Numbered from the stretch's first letter, positions 43,096 through 52,875 are shown. The stretch is DNA of 62,789 bases from Nitrospinaceae bacterium (GCA_029261395.1 JAJDBJ010000061.1:1-62789), one strand, 5' to 3'. Translations and numbers: made by a program. The notes: generated by a model not told the origin, from the letters alone.

Positions 43096-43836
43096 TCACA
43101 TTAACATCCCACCATTGATACTAATAACCTGGCCCGTTATATAATTGGCCCGGTCTGAAACAAGAAATGAAATACAATTGGCAATATCTTCGGGTAGACC
43201 CAACCGAGCCAGCGGGATTTGCTCGATGAGCCGTTCTCGAACTTTTTCATCCAAAACCTGGGTCATGGCAGTATCGATAAAACCCGGCGCAATTGCATTG
43301 ACCCGGATTCCTCGTGAAGCCACCTCCCTGGCAGTGGTCTTGGTCAGCCCAATTAATCCCGCTTTGGAAGCCGAGTAGTTGGCCTGCCCTGCATTACCCA
43401 TCAAACCGACAATCGAAGCAACGTTCACGATGGAACCGCTCTTTTGCTTCATCATCTGTTTGACCGCCTGCTGACTGCATAGAAAGGAACCTTTGAGATT
43501 GATGGAAAGCACCAAATCCCAATCGGCTTCTTTCATCCGCATCAGCAATCCGTCTCGGGTTATCCCGGCGTTGTTCACCAGGATATCAACCAGTTTAAAT
43601 TCTTTGGAGACAGAATCAAAACATTTTTGTACCGCACTGGCATCTGTCACGTTCAATTCAACAGCGGAAGCGGAACCTCCATTGCTTTTGATTTCATCTG
43701 CCGATTTTTTAGCGCCTTCCAGATTAACATCACCTAGAATTACATGGGCACCTTGACGCGCCAATTCCTCGCCTACAATCTTTCCAATTCCCTGCGCTCC
43801 ACCTGTTACCAGGGCAACCCTGTCTTTGAGCTCCAT
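43096..43836 (-). CDS. fabG: Beta-ketoacyl-ACP reductase
   Basis: 246 residues, SDR fold: VTGGAQGIGKIVGE for NADPH, NNAGIT, Ser in NVASIVGLMG, YSASKAGLIG with the catalytic Tyr/Lys, and CISFLVSDRANYITGQVI. It reduces 3-oxoacyl-ACP. Starts 20 bases after fabD. Confidence 0.95.
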   Translation of the reverse strand: MELKDRVALVTGGAQGIGKIVGEELARQGAHVILGDVNLEGAKKSADEIKSNGGSASAVELNVTDASAVQKCFDSVSKEFKLVDILVNNAGITRDGLLMRMKEADWDLVLSINLKGSFLCSQQAVKQMMKQKSGSIVNVASIVGLMGNAGQANYSASKAGLIGLTKTTAREVASRGIRVNAIAPGFIDTAMTQVLDEKVRERLIEQIPLARLGLPEDIANCISFLVSDRANYITGQVISINGGMLM

Positions 43837-43856
43837 CGATCACCTTAATTGATAGA

Positions 43857-44795
43857 TTATCTTTTTAATGCCGCGACTGTTTTTTCCAGGGACTCCTGAT
43901 CTCCCACCTGGTAACAATCCACGTTTTTATCAAACCGCCTCATTAAACCCGACAATACTTTTCCAGAACCAATTTCCACGACCGCCTCAATTCCCTGGTC
44001 GACCATATATCGCATCGTTTCCAACCAGCGCACCGGAGAGCAGACTTGACGAACCAGCGCTTGCTGAGCATCGACTCCTCTGGAAACAGGTTTGGCCTCC
44101 ACATTGGAAATGACGGGAACATTCAAGTCCTGAAATTCAGTTCGTTCCAATTCACCCTGAAGTTTGATTTCTGCAGGTTTCATCAAAGAACAGTGAAAGG
44201 GAGCGCTGACCGGCAACAGAACGGCTTTTTTGGCACCCGCCTGCTTCGCACTTTCGGAAACGCGTTCCACTAATTCTTTGTGGCCGGCGATGACTATTTG
44301 TTCTGGACTGTTCAGATTGGCCGGTTGAACAACTTTTCCGTTCGTAGAGATCTCGTTGCAGAGTTCCTGGATTTTCTCCAAGGGTAAACCGATGATAGCC
44401 GCCATGCCGCCGACCCCAACCGGTACGGCTTCCTGCATAAAACGACCCCGTTGACGAACCAGATGAACGGCATCCTTAAACTTGAGAGCACCCGCCGCAA
44501 CCAGTGCAGAAAACTCACCCAAGCTATGGCCTGCCGCCATTACAAAATCTATATCATGCTCTTTTAATCTCTTCAAGGCAATACTACTGTGGATCAACAG
44601 TGCCGGTTGCGTGTTCTCCGTTAATTTTAAATCCTCTTCCGGACCATTAAAACAAATATCTCTGATGTCGTTCCCAAGAACATCGCAGGCTTCATCAAAC
44701 ATAGCCCGGCACTCGGCATCCGAATCATAAAAATCTTTTCCCATTCCTATAAACTGGGATCCTTGACCGGGAAATAAAAAAGCTGTCTTTACCAT
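43857..44795 (-). CDS. fabD: Malonyl-CoA:ACP transacylase
   Basis: 312 residues from the ATG at 44795 (MVKTAFLFPGQGSQ). Upstream TTG at 44816 would add seven poorly conserved residues. Catalytic Ser is in AAGHSLGEFSALV, the Arg in LVRQRGRFMQEA, and His in SAPFHCSLM. It loads malonyl onto ACP. The start overlaps the fabH stop by seven bases, so translation is coupled. Confidence 0.95.
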   Translation of the reverse strand: MVKTAFLFPGQGSQFIGMGKDFYDSDAECRAMFDEACDVLGNDIRDICFNGPEEDLKLTENTQPALLIHSSIALKRLKEHDIDFVMAAGHSLGEFSALVAAGALKFKDAVHLVRQRGRFMQEAVPVGVGGMAAIIGLPLEKIQELCNEISTNGKVVQPANLNSPEQIVIAGHKELVERVSESAKQAGAKKAVLLPVSAPFHCSLMKPAEIKLQGELERTEFQDLNVPVISNVEAKPVSRGVDAQQALVRQVCSPVRWLETMRYMVDQGIEAVVEIGSGKVLSGLMRRFDKNVDCYQVGDQESLEKTVAALKR

Positions 44796-45790
44796 CGAAT
44801 CGCCGCCGCTCCCCAAGTTATGCCTGCACCTAAAACGGTGAGCAGACTTAAAGTTCCTGACTGAAGTCTTCCGGCTTCGCGTGCTTCATGAAGAGCAATC
44901 GGAATGGAAGCCGCACTGGTGTTTCCATATTTATCAATATTGATAACAAACTTGTCGATATTCATATTGAGCTTTTCAGAAACGGTTTCAATAATTCTGC
45001 GATTGGCTTGATGAGGAATCACCACATCGACATCGTCGGTGGACAGCCCGTTGAATTCCAGACATTCCCTGGAAGCTTCGCACATACGCTTCACTGCCAT
45101 TTTAAAAGTCGACTGACCCGCCATTTTCAAACAATACATTTTGTTGTCTACCGCTTCGTGATTCACGGGTTCTCTTCCTATACCTCCGGGTACGATCAAC
45201 ATATCAGAATGATTGCCATCGGAATAAATATGAGATGAGAGAACGCCTATCGGTTCTTCCTTTTCGACACGCTTCAAAATGACCGCGCCTGCACCATCCC
45301 CGAACAAGATACAAGTCTTCCGGTCGGTCCAATCCATGATCCGGGAATTCACTTCGGCACCGATCACCATAACGTTCTCATACCGACCGCTTTTAATGTA
45401 TTGCTCGGCAATCGACAACCCAAACACAAACCCGGAACACACGGCGGAAATATCATAGGCCGCGGCTTTGGAAGCGCTAATATTCTTTTGCACAAAACAG
45501 GCCGTCGAGGGATAAAGCACATCCGGGGTGGAAGTGCAGACAATAATCATGTCCAACTCATCCGGAGCCATCCCTGCCGACTTCAAAGCATTTTCTGCCG
45601 CGTGCGATCCCAGGGTGGAGGAAGATTCATCCTTTCGGGCAATCCTTCTCTCCAGAATACCGGTCCGGGTTCGGATCCACTCATCCGAAGTATCCAAGGT
45701 TTTTTCCAGCTCCGCATTGGTCAGAATTTTTTCAGGAAGGTAACACCCTGTTCCGACGATTTCAGCCTGGTATAGTGATTTTTTTTTCAT
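44789..45790 (-). CDS. fabH: Beta-ketoacyl-ACP synthase III
   Basis: 333 residues from the ATG at 45790 (MKKKSLYQAEIVGTGCYLPE). An in-frame TTG at 45832 directly follows the plsX stop and might be used; neither has a strong ribosome binding site. Triad: Cys in DISAVCSGFVFGL, His in VVIPHQANRRI and Asn in DKYGNTSAASIP. It starts each fatty acid from acetyl-CoA (or another acyl-CoA) and malonyl-ACP. Confidence 0.94.
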   Translation of the reverse strand: MKKKSLYQAEIVGTGCYLPEKILTNAELEKTLDTSDEWIRTRTGILERRIARKDESSSTLGSHAAENALKSAGMAPDELDMIIVCTSTPDVLYPSTACFVQKNISASKAAAYDISAVCSGFVFGLSIAEQYIKSGRYENVMVIGAEVNSRIMDWTDRKTCILFGDGAGAVILKRVEKEEPIGVLSSHIYSDGNHSDMLIVPGGIGREPVNHEAVDNKMYCLKMAGQSTFKMAVKRMCEASRECLEFNGLSTDDVDVVIPHQANRRIIETVSEKLNMNIDKFVINIDKYGNTSAASIPIALHEAREAGRLQSGTLSLLTVLGAGITWGAAAIRW

Positions 45791-45832
45791 GCGCAGATTG
45801 AGTTGGGCCGTTGGACCCAAAAGAATTGACAA

Positions 45833-46936
45833 TTAATTTTTTGATGGATCCGATGTTTCCCCAGAAGTTTCGGAATCCTTGGGGTCATCCTCCGAACCGG
45901 TGACAATCTCCTTGATATGTTGCCAGAGCGATCCGCCGCCATCCAGATTGTATTCAATGTCTTCACAAATATGATCGTTGATTTTCTTTTCGACAAACAG
46001 ATGCGCCTGATAAATGGCATTTTTGATGGCTTTGGGACTGGAACTGCCGTGGGCGATAATACACACTCCATTGATTCCCAGAAGCGGCGCGCCACCTTTT
46101 TCGGAATAGTCGACCTTCTTCTTCAATTCAGCCAAATGAGGTTTTAACAGCATGTAACTCAGCTTGGTGGTCATCCCCTTTTTAAAGAGATTTTTCAAAC
46201 TACCACCGATCATCTCGGCCAGGCTTTCACTGATTTTGAGTGCCACATTCCCAGTAAAGCCGTCGCATACAATAACGTCGGCGTTGCCCCGGTAGACTTC
46301 CTTGCCTTCAATATTGCCAATAAAGTTGATATGGCTTTTCTTGAGAAGCTTGAAGGCCTCTTTGGTGGTCTCGTTACCCTTGCCATCCTCCTCGCCGATA
46401 CTCAGCAACCCGACTCCGGGATTGTCCTTTTCCAGAATATATTTGGCATAGGCATGCCCCATGATTCCAAATTGAAACAGCTGGTTAGTTTTGCAATCTA
46501 CATTGGCGCCGGCATCCAGAAGGATCGAAGTGCCCTTGGCTGTTGGCAGAAGAATCGCAATGGCGGGCCGGTCCACACCCTTCAAAGGACGTAAAATGAT
46601 AGTAGAATAGGCAAGCACAGCACCGGTGTTGCCGGCGCTTACGAAAGCAGAAGCCGCACCGCTCTTGACCAGATCAATTCCAATCTTCATGGAAGATTTT
46701 CTTTTAGATCGAATCACCTTGCTCGGGGTGTCATGCATCTCGACAATTTCATCCGCATGCTCTACTTCGATGCCCAGCTGTTTCCAGTCCTCATATTTTT
46801 CCAGCTCCTGATGCACCCGATGCGAAATACCCGTGAGGATAATGGGAATCCCAAATTCCCGCGCCGCCAACACAGAGCCTTCAACAATGGCCTCTGGAGC
46901 GTGGTCTCCCCCCATTGCGTCAACAGCAATTTTCAT
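45833..46936 (-). CDS. plsX: Phosphate acyltransferase PlsX
   Basis: 367 residues. MKIAVDAMGGDHAPEAIVEG starts the family, followed by GIDLVKSGAASAFVSAGNTG, TSILLDAGANVDC, VVCDGFTGNVALK and ISEGGAPLLGINGVCIIAHG-like sequence. It makes acyl-phosphate from acyl-ACP for phospholipid synthesis. A hydrophilic 40-residue C-terminal tail is longer than usual. The 181-base gap to rpmF upstream holds only an eight-base palindrome (GACCGGTC near 47090). Confidence 0.95.
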   Translation of the reverse strand: MKIAVDAMGGDHAPEAIVEGSVLAAREFGIPIILTGISHRVHQELEKYEDWKQLGIEVEHADEIVEMHDTPSKVIRSKRKSSMKIGIDLVKSGAASAFVSAGNTGAVLAYSTIILRPLKGVDRPAIAILLPTAKGTSILLDAGANVDCKTNQLFQFGIMGHAYAKYILEKDNPGVGLLSIGEEDGKGNETTKEAFKLLKKSHINFIGNIEGKEVYRGNADVIVCDGFTGNVALKISESLAEMIGGSLKNLFKKGMTTKLSYMLLKPHLAELKKKVDYSEKGGAPLLGINGVCIIAHGSSSPKAIKNAIYQAHLFVEKKINDHICEDIEYNLDGGGSLWQHIKEIVTGSEDDPKDSETSGETSDPSKN

Positions 46937-47117
46937 TTTTGATTTTCTTCCTCTGGAAGGTTCAAGGGGGATTCGCCAATTACCTCTTCAGGATAAAACT
47001 AGAGGATACGAGGTTAACAAAAACATGACCTGTAAGCTTATTCGGGATAAGGCGATACCCCTTTCAATGGTTGAAATTCAAATAAACCGACCGGTCTGGA
47101 CTGGAATCAATAAATCT

Positions 47118-47300
47118 CTAGACGGCTTCAACCTCTATGACTTCTTTATCCTTGTAATATCCGCAGTGAGGACAAACATGGTGAGGTCGTTTAATCTCAT
47201 GGCATTGAGAACATTCACTGTAAGCAGGAGCACTTAAATGATCGTGAGAGCGTCTCATTCCTTTTTTTGACTGGGATGTTCTTTTCTTCGGTACTGGCAT
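47118..47300 (-). CDS. rpmF: Ribosomal protein bL32
   Basis: 60 residues. [20 protein letters not shown] is the L32 start, and two CxxC pairs ([18 protein letters not shown]) make a zinc ribbon of the C+ type. It follows the YceD-like gene by 18 bases, the usual order. Confidence 0.96.
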   Translation of the reverse strand: MPVPKKRTSQSKKGMRRSHDHLSAPAYSECSQCHEIKRPHHVCPHCGYYKDKEVIEVEAV

Positions 47301-47318
47301 GCTGATTTCCTTTAAAAG

Positions 47319-47858
47319 CTATTCAAGTTTATCTTTTAATGTTTTTAATACGGCCAATCGCGGGTCGACCGAATCCCCATCCGAACACTGACAATTTTTT
47401 TTATTTCGATTGATCCCGCACTGGGAACAGATCCCCTGGCAATCTTCCTTGCATAACCGGGACAGAGGTAAACTCAACATCATCTGGTCATACACGGCTT
47501 GGGTCAAATCAATCCGTTCACCAGTGTAGTACTCCACTTCAATGTCCGAAGCTTGGAGTTCAACATCCAAATCCAAGCTATCGGCCTCTTGACCGGGAAC
47601 GTAACGAGATAAAACCTTGGACCGAACCTTATAACGCAAAGGCTCCAAGCACCGGGAACAAGTCATTTCCATTTCCGTAGAAATGCTTCCCTTAAGGAGG
47701 ACTTCCCTCCCCACCTTCGAAAGACTTCCTTCTACATGAAGGTCTTCCTTTAATACACCTTCTTCCGGGTCAACCTTGAAATGACCCTGTTTTTCAACAA
47801 GATCAAAAACGTATTCCCCGTCATCTGGAATATCATCAATATTTATAACCAAGCTCAT
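47319..47858 (-). CDS. yceD: YceD / DUF177 family protein
   Basis: 179 residues. MTCSRCLEPL and CKEDCQGICSQCG are the family's Cys pattern, with a late CQC pair. It is linked with rpmF and is thought to aid 23S rRNA or 50S accumulation. It heads the fatty acid cluster. An inverted repeat overlapping its ribosome binding site lies in the leader. Confidence 0.9.
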   Translation of the reverse strand: MSLVINIDDIPDDGEYVFDLVEKQGHFKVDPEEGVLKEDLHVEGSLSKVGREVLLKGSISTEMEMTCSRCLEPLRYKVRSKVLSRYVPGQEADSLDLDVELQASDIEVEYYTGERIDLTQAVYDQMMLSLPLSRLCKEDCQGICSQCGINRNKKNCQCSDGDSVDPRLAVLKTLKDKLE

Positions 47859-47862
47859 GGTC

Positions 47863-47922
47863 TACCCGCTGATTCAAAAGGCATCATGAAAACTCTAAAT
47901 GTGTCACGCGTAAAAGCGGGTA
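47863..47922 (-). promoter_or_regulatory. Long-range inverted repeat in the yceD-rpmF leader
   Basis: TACCCGCT (47863-47870) and AGCGGGTA (47915-47922) are a perfect eight-base pair across 44 bases. In mRNA of the minus strand the proximal arm is directly ahead of the yceD ATG and would cover the GGGTAG ribosome binding site. Could be a control for the ribosomal/lipid operon. Confidence 0.45.
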
Positions 47923-47988
47923 AGATACTAAAAATACTAGCTTTAATAAGGTAAAGAGTCAAGGGAAAATTAACTCTTCAATCCCCAT

Positions 47989-48867
47989 TCAGGACCGAGG
48001 ATGACACTTGTCAAAAACTTCCCTGATTCTCTTTTGTACCACATGCGTATAGATTTGGGTGGTGGAAATGTCCGAATGACCCAACATTTGCTGAACCGAC
48101 CGCAAATCGGCTCCTCTCTCGAGAAGATGGGTCGCAAAAGCGTGCCGCAGGGTATGGGGGGAGACCTCCGCCGAAATATGAGCCTTAAGCGCGTATTGCT
48201 TCAGGGTTTTCCAGAAAGCCTGGCGGGTCATCGGCATTTTTCGCCGGGAAATGAAAACCGCGGAGCAATTTTGATTTTTGACCAGTTGGGGGCGGCTTAG
48301 CTCCAGATACGCCTTTAAATAGGATTGAGCCACCTCTCCCATCGGAATCACTCGTTCCTTGCCCCCCTTGCCGTAGGAGCGAATAAACCCCACCTCAAGG
48401 TTCAGGTCGTTCAACTCTAACGATATCAACTCACTGACCCGCACCCCAGTGGCATACAGAACCTCCAGCATGGCCTTGTCTCTGATCCCCAAGGGTGTCT
48501 TTATATCCGGCTGATTTAAAAGAGACTCCACATCATTGAGGGAAATAGTATGGGGTAGCTTGCGCCAGATTTTGGGAGTCTCCAGAGTCTCCACCGGGTT
48601 CTCGCTGATCAGGCTTTCCCCCACCAGGTATTTGAAAAACGATTTCAAGGAAGATAGCGAACGGGCGATGGATCGCGATGAGAGACCTTGATTGTGGAGA
48701 CTTAATAGAAACTCTCGAATATCCGATGGGGTGATGGACTTTAACGATGCCTTGGGCTGGAAAGAAACAAACCGGGAAATATCTCGCCGATAGCCATCCA
48801 CCGTATGGGGTGAGTGTCTCTTCTCGACAAACAAATGCTCGGTAAATTCGCGGACCAACTCTTCCAT
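47989..48867 (-). CDS. xerD: Tyrosine recombinase XerC/XerD type
   Basis: 292 residues. A core-binding SAM-like domain (about 1-85) precedes the catalytic domain with Arg in YATGVRVSELISL, Lys in GKGGKERVIPM, HTLRHAFATHLLERG, GHSDISTTQIYTHV with the Tyr nucleophile. It resolves chromosome dimers at dif. Length and absence of mobile genes indicate a housekeeping Xer. Whether C or D type cannot be settled here. Confidence 0.9.
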   Translation of the reverse strand: MEELVREFTEHLFVEKRHSPHTVDGYRRDISRFVSFQPKASLKSITPSDIREFLLSLHNQGLSSRSIARSLSSLKSFFKYLVGESLISENPVETLETPKIWRKLPHTISLNDVESLLNQPDIKTPLGIRDKAMLEVLYATGVRVSELISLELNDLNLEVGFIRSYGKGGKERVIPMGEVAQSYLKAYLELSRPQLVKNQNCSAVFISRRKMPMTRQAFWKTLKQYALKAHISAEVSPHTLRHAFATHLLERGADLRSVQQMLGHSDISTTQIYTHVVQKRIREVFDKCHPRS

Positions 48868-49051
48868 TTCAAAAACCAGATAAAGGTTTATTTATCAATA
48901 ATTTATGATAAAGTCGCTGAATAATCAATGAAATTATCGGCTTCCAGGAAAATTTGCCGAAAATATTTAAATCAGTTAGAATTGCGCAAACCTGTCAGCT
49001 GAATTATTCATCTTCAAAATCAACCACCCATAAGAAAGACCAATACCCATT

Positions 49052-50044
49052 ATGGAACGAATCACGCTTATTCAACACCTGCGGCGACGCCAGAATATGG
49101 CTGAGGGAGCAACCGGGGAATTTACCAGCCTGATGATGGAAATTCTGGTGGCTGCCAAATTTGTGTCCCTCCAAGTCAACAACGCGGGTTTGGGAGAAAA
49201 TATCCTGGGTTTGACGGGCCGGGTCAACATTCAGGGCGAAGAAGTCCAAAAACTGGATGAATACGCCAATGAAATTTTCACCAAGTTACTGGGAAATTCC
49301 GGTCTCCTTTGCGCTATTACTTCGGAAGAGTACGACGAACCGGTGATCATTCCTCAAGATCACGCGGGCAAATATATCTTCACAATGGACCCGCTGGACG
49401 GTTCTTCCAACATCGACGTCAACGTCAGCATCGGCACCATTTTCTCCATCTATCGCAAACAAAGCCCCGGCAAGGAAGTGACTGACGACGATTTACTCCA
49501 AAAAGGATCGCAACAGGTTGCGTCCGGTTACATCGTCTACGGTTCCAGCACGATGTTCGTTTACACTTCCGGCCAAGGCGTTCATGGGTTCACACTCGAC
49601 CCCTCACTCGGGGAGTTTTTCCTGTCGCACCACGATATCAAGATTCCGGAGTCCGGCACCACTTACAGCATCAACGAGGGCAACATTGAAAGATGGGAAG
49701 AACCTCAGAAAAGCCTGGTCGACTACATGAAGGAAAAAGACAAGGCCACGCAGAGACCTTACACATTGAGATACATCGGCTCTCTCGTTTCGGATTTTCA
49801 TCGAACACTCCTCAAGGGTGGAATTTTCATGTACCCCGGCGACCAGAAAAACCCTGACGGAAAATTACGCTACGCTTTCGAGGCGGCACCTTTGGCATTT
49901 ATCGTGGAACATGCCGGAGGCAAAGCCACTGATGGGAAAACTCGCATTCTGGATATCAAGCCCACCGAAATCCATCAGAGAACTCCCCTTTTCATCGGAA
50001 GCATCCGCGAAGTGGACCTTGTTGCCCGGTTCCTCAAAATATAA
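49052..50044 (+). CDS. fbp: Fructose-1,6-bisphosphatase class I
   Basis: 330 residues. FTMDPLDGSSNIDVNVSIGT is the metal-binding motif; FYxG-type STMFVYTSGQGVHGF and SDFHRTLLKGGIFMYPGD complete the sugar site. It dephosphorylates fructose-1,6-bisphosphate in gluconeogenesis and in the reductive carbon pathways of autotrophs. Paired with hisS 31 bases downstream. Confidence 0.95.
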   Translation: MERITLIQHLRRRQNMAEGATGEFTSLMMEILVAAKFVSLQVNNAGLGENILGLTGRVNIQGEEVQKLDEYANEIFTKLLGNSGLLCAITSEEYDEPVIIPQDHAGKYIFTMDPLDGSSNIDVNVSIGTIFSIYRKQSPGKEVTDDDLLQKGSQQVASGYIVYGSSTMFVYTSGQGVHGFTLDPSLGEFFLSHHDIKIPESGTTYSINEGNIERWEEPQKSLVDYMKEKDKATQRPYTLRYIGSLVSDFHRTLLKGGIFMYPGDQKNPDGKLRYAFEAAPLAFIVEHAGGKATDGKTRILDIKPTEIHQRTPLFIGSIREVDLVARFLKI

Positions 50045-50075
50045 TCTCCAACTCAAAATTAAATCCGACTGATTT

Positions 50076-51347
50076 ATGAAAATCAAAAGCATCAAAGGCG
50101 TCAAAGACATCCTGCCCGGAGAAATTGAAAAGTGGCAATGGGTGGAGTCCGTAGCTCACATGATATTTTCCCGATACGGCTTCAAAGAAATCCGGCTCCC
50201 CATTTTTGAATACACCCACTTGTTCAAAAGAAGTATCGGCGATACCACGGACATCGTGGAAAAGGAAATGTACACCTTCACGGATAAAGGCGGTGAGGAA
50301 ATCACTCTCCGGCCGGAAGGCACCGCTTCAGTCGTCCGATCCTACATCGAACACAAAATGCACGGCCAGAATCCCTTGACCAAGCTGTATTACTTCGGCC
50401 CCATGTTCCGCTATGAACGGCCGCAGGCAGGACGGTTTCGCCAGTTCTACCAGATCGGAGTGGAAGCGATGGGATCACCCAGTCCGGCAATCGATGCCGA
50501 AGTGATGACCCTGCTCATTGAGTTTTTCAAGGAACTGGGACTGAACGATCTCGAACTCCAGATCAACTCACTCGGATGTAAAGAGTGCCGACCACAATAC
50601 CGCGAAATCCTCAAGTCCGCCATCCAATCGCACTTGGGTGAGTTGTGCTCCAACTGCAACCAACGCTACGAACGGAATCCTTTAAGAGTCCTCGACTGCA
50701 AGGTGCCGCGCGATGGTGAAATCGCCAAAGACCTTCCCAAGATAAAAGATCACCTCTGCTCTCAATGCGATCAGGATTTTGCGCAAGTCCAAAAGTTTCT
50801 GGATTCGATCAACACCCCTTATACAATTAACGAACTAATCGTGCGCGGCCTCGATTATTACAACAAGACCACGTTTGAAGTGATCGCAAAAACTGGACTG
50901 GGATCACAGAACGCTGTCTGCGGCGGTGGCCGTTACGATTCGCTGGTGGAAGATTTCGATGGTCCCCCTACCCCCTGTTTCGGATTTGCACTGGGCATGG
51001 AACGCTTGATCTCGATTTTGCCCGAAGAAAAACTTCAAGGCTTGGAACAACGACCCGACGTCTATCTGGTTTGTCTGGGTGACGAAGCGCTAAAACTGGC
51101 TTTCCCCATCACGCATCAACTACGGGGTGTGGGTCTGTATGTCGAGCGTGAGGTCGAGGGCGGAAGCATGAAAAGTCAGATGCGCAAAGCTAACAAACTG
51201 GCCAGCCGGTTTACGTTGATCATCGGGGAGAACGAAATCAAAAACAAGCAATACGTATTGAAAAATATGGATGACGGCGAGCAATGGGAAGTCGCCGCAG
51301 ATACTTTGGCGGAAGCAATACAATCCCGGATTAAGTCACTTGAATAA
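50076..51347 (+). CDS. hisS: Histidyl-tRNA synthetase
   Basis: 423 residues, class II aminoacyl-tRNA synthetase. KGVKDILPGE, then TLRPEGTASVVRSYIE (motif 2-like), YRYERPQAGRFRQFYQIGVE, the histidine loops LIVRGLDYYNKTTFEV and GGGRYDSLVEDF, and FGFALGMERLI (motif 3). C-terminal anticodon domain is intact. Follows fbp without a clear ribosome binding site. Confidence 0.96.
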   Translation: MKIKSIKGVKDILPGEIEKWQWVESVAHMIFSRYGFKEIRLPIFEYTHLFKRSIGDTTDIVEKEMYTFTDKGGEEITLRPEGTASVVRSYIEHKMHGQNPLTKLYYFGPMFRYERPQAGRFRQFYQIGVEAMGSPSPAIDAEVMTLLIEFFKELGLNDLELQINSLGCKECRPQYREILKSAIQSHLGELCSNCNQRYERNPLRVLDCKVPRDGEIAKDLPKIKDHLCSQCDQDFAQVQKFLDSINTPYTINELIVRGLDYYNKTTFEVIAKTGLGSQNAVCGGGRYDSLVEDFDGPPTPCFGFALGMERLISILPEEKLQGLEQRPDVYLVCLGDEALKLAFPITHQLRGVGLYVEREVEGGSMKSQMRKANKLASRFTLIIGENEIKNKQYVLKNMDDGEQWEVAADTLAEAIQSRIKSLE

Positions 51348-51433
51348 AAGCTTGCAAGGAAACTGCGGACTAAAATGATGGATTGACTCGCGTGGAATCT
51401 CCGTGATAAGTTTTAGATCCAAGGGAGGTTTTT

Positions 51434-51862
51434 ATGGCGATTGATGAGCACGAAGTTCTTGAAAACTACATCACCCAGCACAACCTGAAAATCACCAAAC
51501 AAAGACGCGCCGTACTGGAAGCGTTTTTGGCCAGTGAAGAACATCTCAGCGCTGAGGAGCTTTATAAAATAGTTTCGAGCAAAGAACCGAAGATCGGCCT
51601 GGCCACGGTGTACCGCACCCTCGCCTTGCTGACCGAAAGCGGACTCGCCGCCGAACTCGATTTTGGCGACGGTCAAAAACGCTACGAACACAATTACGAG
51701 CACGCCCACCACGATCACATGATCTGTACGCAATGCGGCAAGATCATCGAATTCCACAATCTCCTGATCGAAAAATTGCAGCAGGACGTGGCCAAAGAGC
51801 ATGGCTTCGAAATGACCACCCACAAACTCGACATGTTCGGCATCTGCAAAGACTGCCGGTAG
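51434..51862 (+). CDS. fur: Ferric uptake regulator Fur
   Basis: 142 residues. Winged-helix DNA-binding part (NLKITKQRRAVLEAF, LSAEELYKIVSSKEP, ATVYRTLALLTESGL) is followed by the dimer domain with HAHHDHMICTQCGKIIEFHN and CKDC, metal and zinc ligands of Fur. Strong AGGGAGG ribosome binding site. Its probable box lies at 26106 ahead of FTR1. Zur and PerR are alternatives, but HHDH and the perfect Fur box favour Fur. Confidence 0.9.
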   Translation: MAIDEHEVLENYITQHNLKITKQRRAVLEAFLASEEHLSAEELYKIVSSKEPKIGLATVYRTLALLTESGLAAELDFGDGQKRYEHNYEHAHHDHMICTQCGKIIEFHNLLIEKLQQDVAKEHGFEMTTHKLDMFGICKDCR

Positions 51863-51927
51863 CTCGACTGCCGCTCATACTCGTTTAACAATCGGACCCA
51901 GTGAGATTTCGCAAGAGGTTGTTTCGG

Positions 51928-52875
51928 TTATCCATCAGTCGGTTTTTCTTTTGTCGGTGCTGGGGCGGGGATTGATGTTTCGGCAGGTGGGGCGGTTATG
52001 GATTTGGCGCAACGAAAGCCGATGAAGTTGTACTTTTCGTCGACACTGCCGCCATAGCTGGCTACTTTCGAGAAGACCCGGTTTTGGGGATTCAGCCAGG
52101 TACGATTGGTGATTCTGAGAGCCCCGGCGGATGAGTTGAACGACCCGCCGCGAATGATTTTATTCTCGCCTTCTTTTGGTCCGGTAGGATTGGTCTCTTT
52201 GTTGCCAACATAGTACGGGCTGTACCAGTCCTCCGTCCATTCCCAGACGTTCCCCATCATGTCGTACAAGCCAAACTGATTGGCTTTTTTCTGGCCGACT
52301 GGGTGGGTGGTTCCATCGGAGTTGTCCTCGAACCAGGCATAGGCGCCGTCCATGACGTTGCCCCAAAAATATCGGGTGTCAGCGTGTCCCCGTGCGGCGT
52401 ATTCCCATTCCGCTTCCGTCGGCAAACGGCAGGCACCGCCGGACTTCTCTATAAACTGCTGGATGTCCTGATAATTGACCTGCTCGACCGGATGATCCTC
52501 TTTAACATTCTTGGAAGGATTGAAATCCATGACTTTTTCCCAACGGGCCTGGGTCACTTCGTACCGGTCCATATAAAAATCGTCGAGGCACACTTCGTGC
52601 TCATATTTCTCATCCGCCTGGGCATTGTCGTTGCCCATCGTGAAGCATCCGCCTTTGATAAACACCATGCCTTCGGGAGCCTGCTCGGCTTTGATCTTGT
52701 CCTCTTCCGTCAACTCGAGAGGAGCGTTAACTTTGGAAGACGAATCCTTATCTCCCCCGACTCCCTCTATCTCAGAGATGGAAGGTGCCTGCTCCTCTTT
52801 CCCGGTATTACACTGAGAGCACCCCATGGGCAACGCCAGCAGTAGTAGAATCCCGACTATCCTGAAAACGCTCAT
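51928..52875 (-). CDS. SUMF1/FGE-fold lipoprotein
   Basis: 315 residues. A lipobox (LPMGC, Cys19) shows export and lipidation, then a linker and the sulfatase-modifying-factor fold: EGMVFIKGGCFTMGNDNA, EVTQARWEKVM, CRLPTEAEWEYAARG, DMMGNVWEWTEDWY, IIRGGSFNSS and FIGFRCAKS. The Cys pair of true formylglycine-generating enzymes in the RGGS region is absent (Ser, Gly, Leu there), so it is probably a binding protein rather than an enzyme. Confidence 0.88.
   Translation of the reverse strand: MSVFRIVGILLLLALPMGCSQCNTGKEEQAPSISEIEGVGGDKDSSSKVNAPLELTEEDKIKAEQAPEGMVFIKGGCFTMGNDNAQADEKYEHEVCLDDFYMDRYEVTQARWEKVMDFNPSKNVKEDHPVEQVNYQDIQQFIEKSGGACRLPTEAEWEYAARGHADTRYFWGNVMDGAYAWFEDNSDGTTHPVGQKKANQFGLYDMMGNVWEWTEDWYSPYYVGNKETNPTGPKEGENKIIRGGSFNSSAGALRITNRTWLNPQNRVFSKVASYGGSVDEKYNFIGFRCAKSITAPPAETSIPAPAPTKEKPTDG

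Noticed and set aside
47989-48867. Integrase of a mobile element
   Set aside because: Length and domains are those of housekeeping Xer; no att repeats, tRNA or phage genes flank it.
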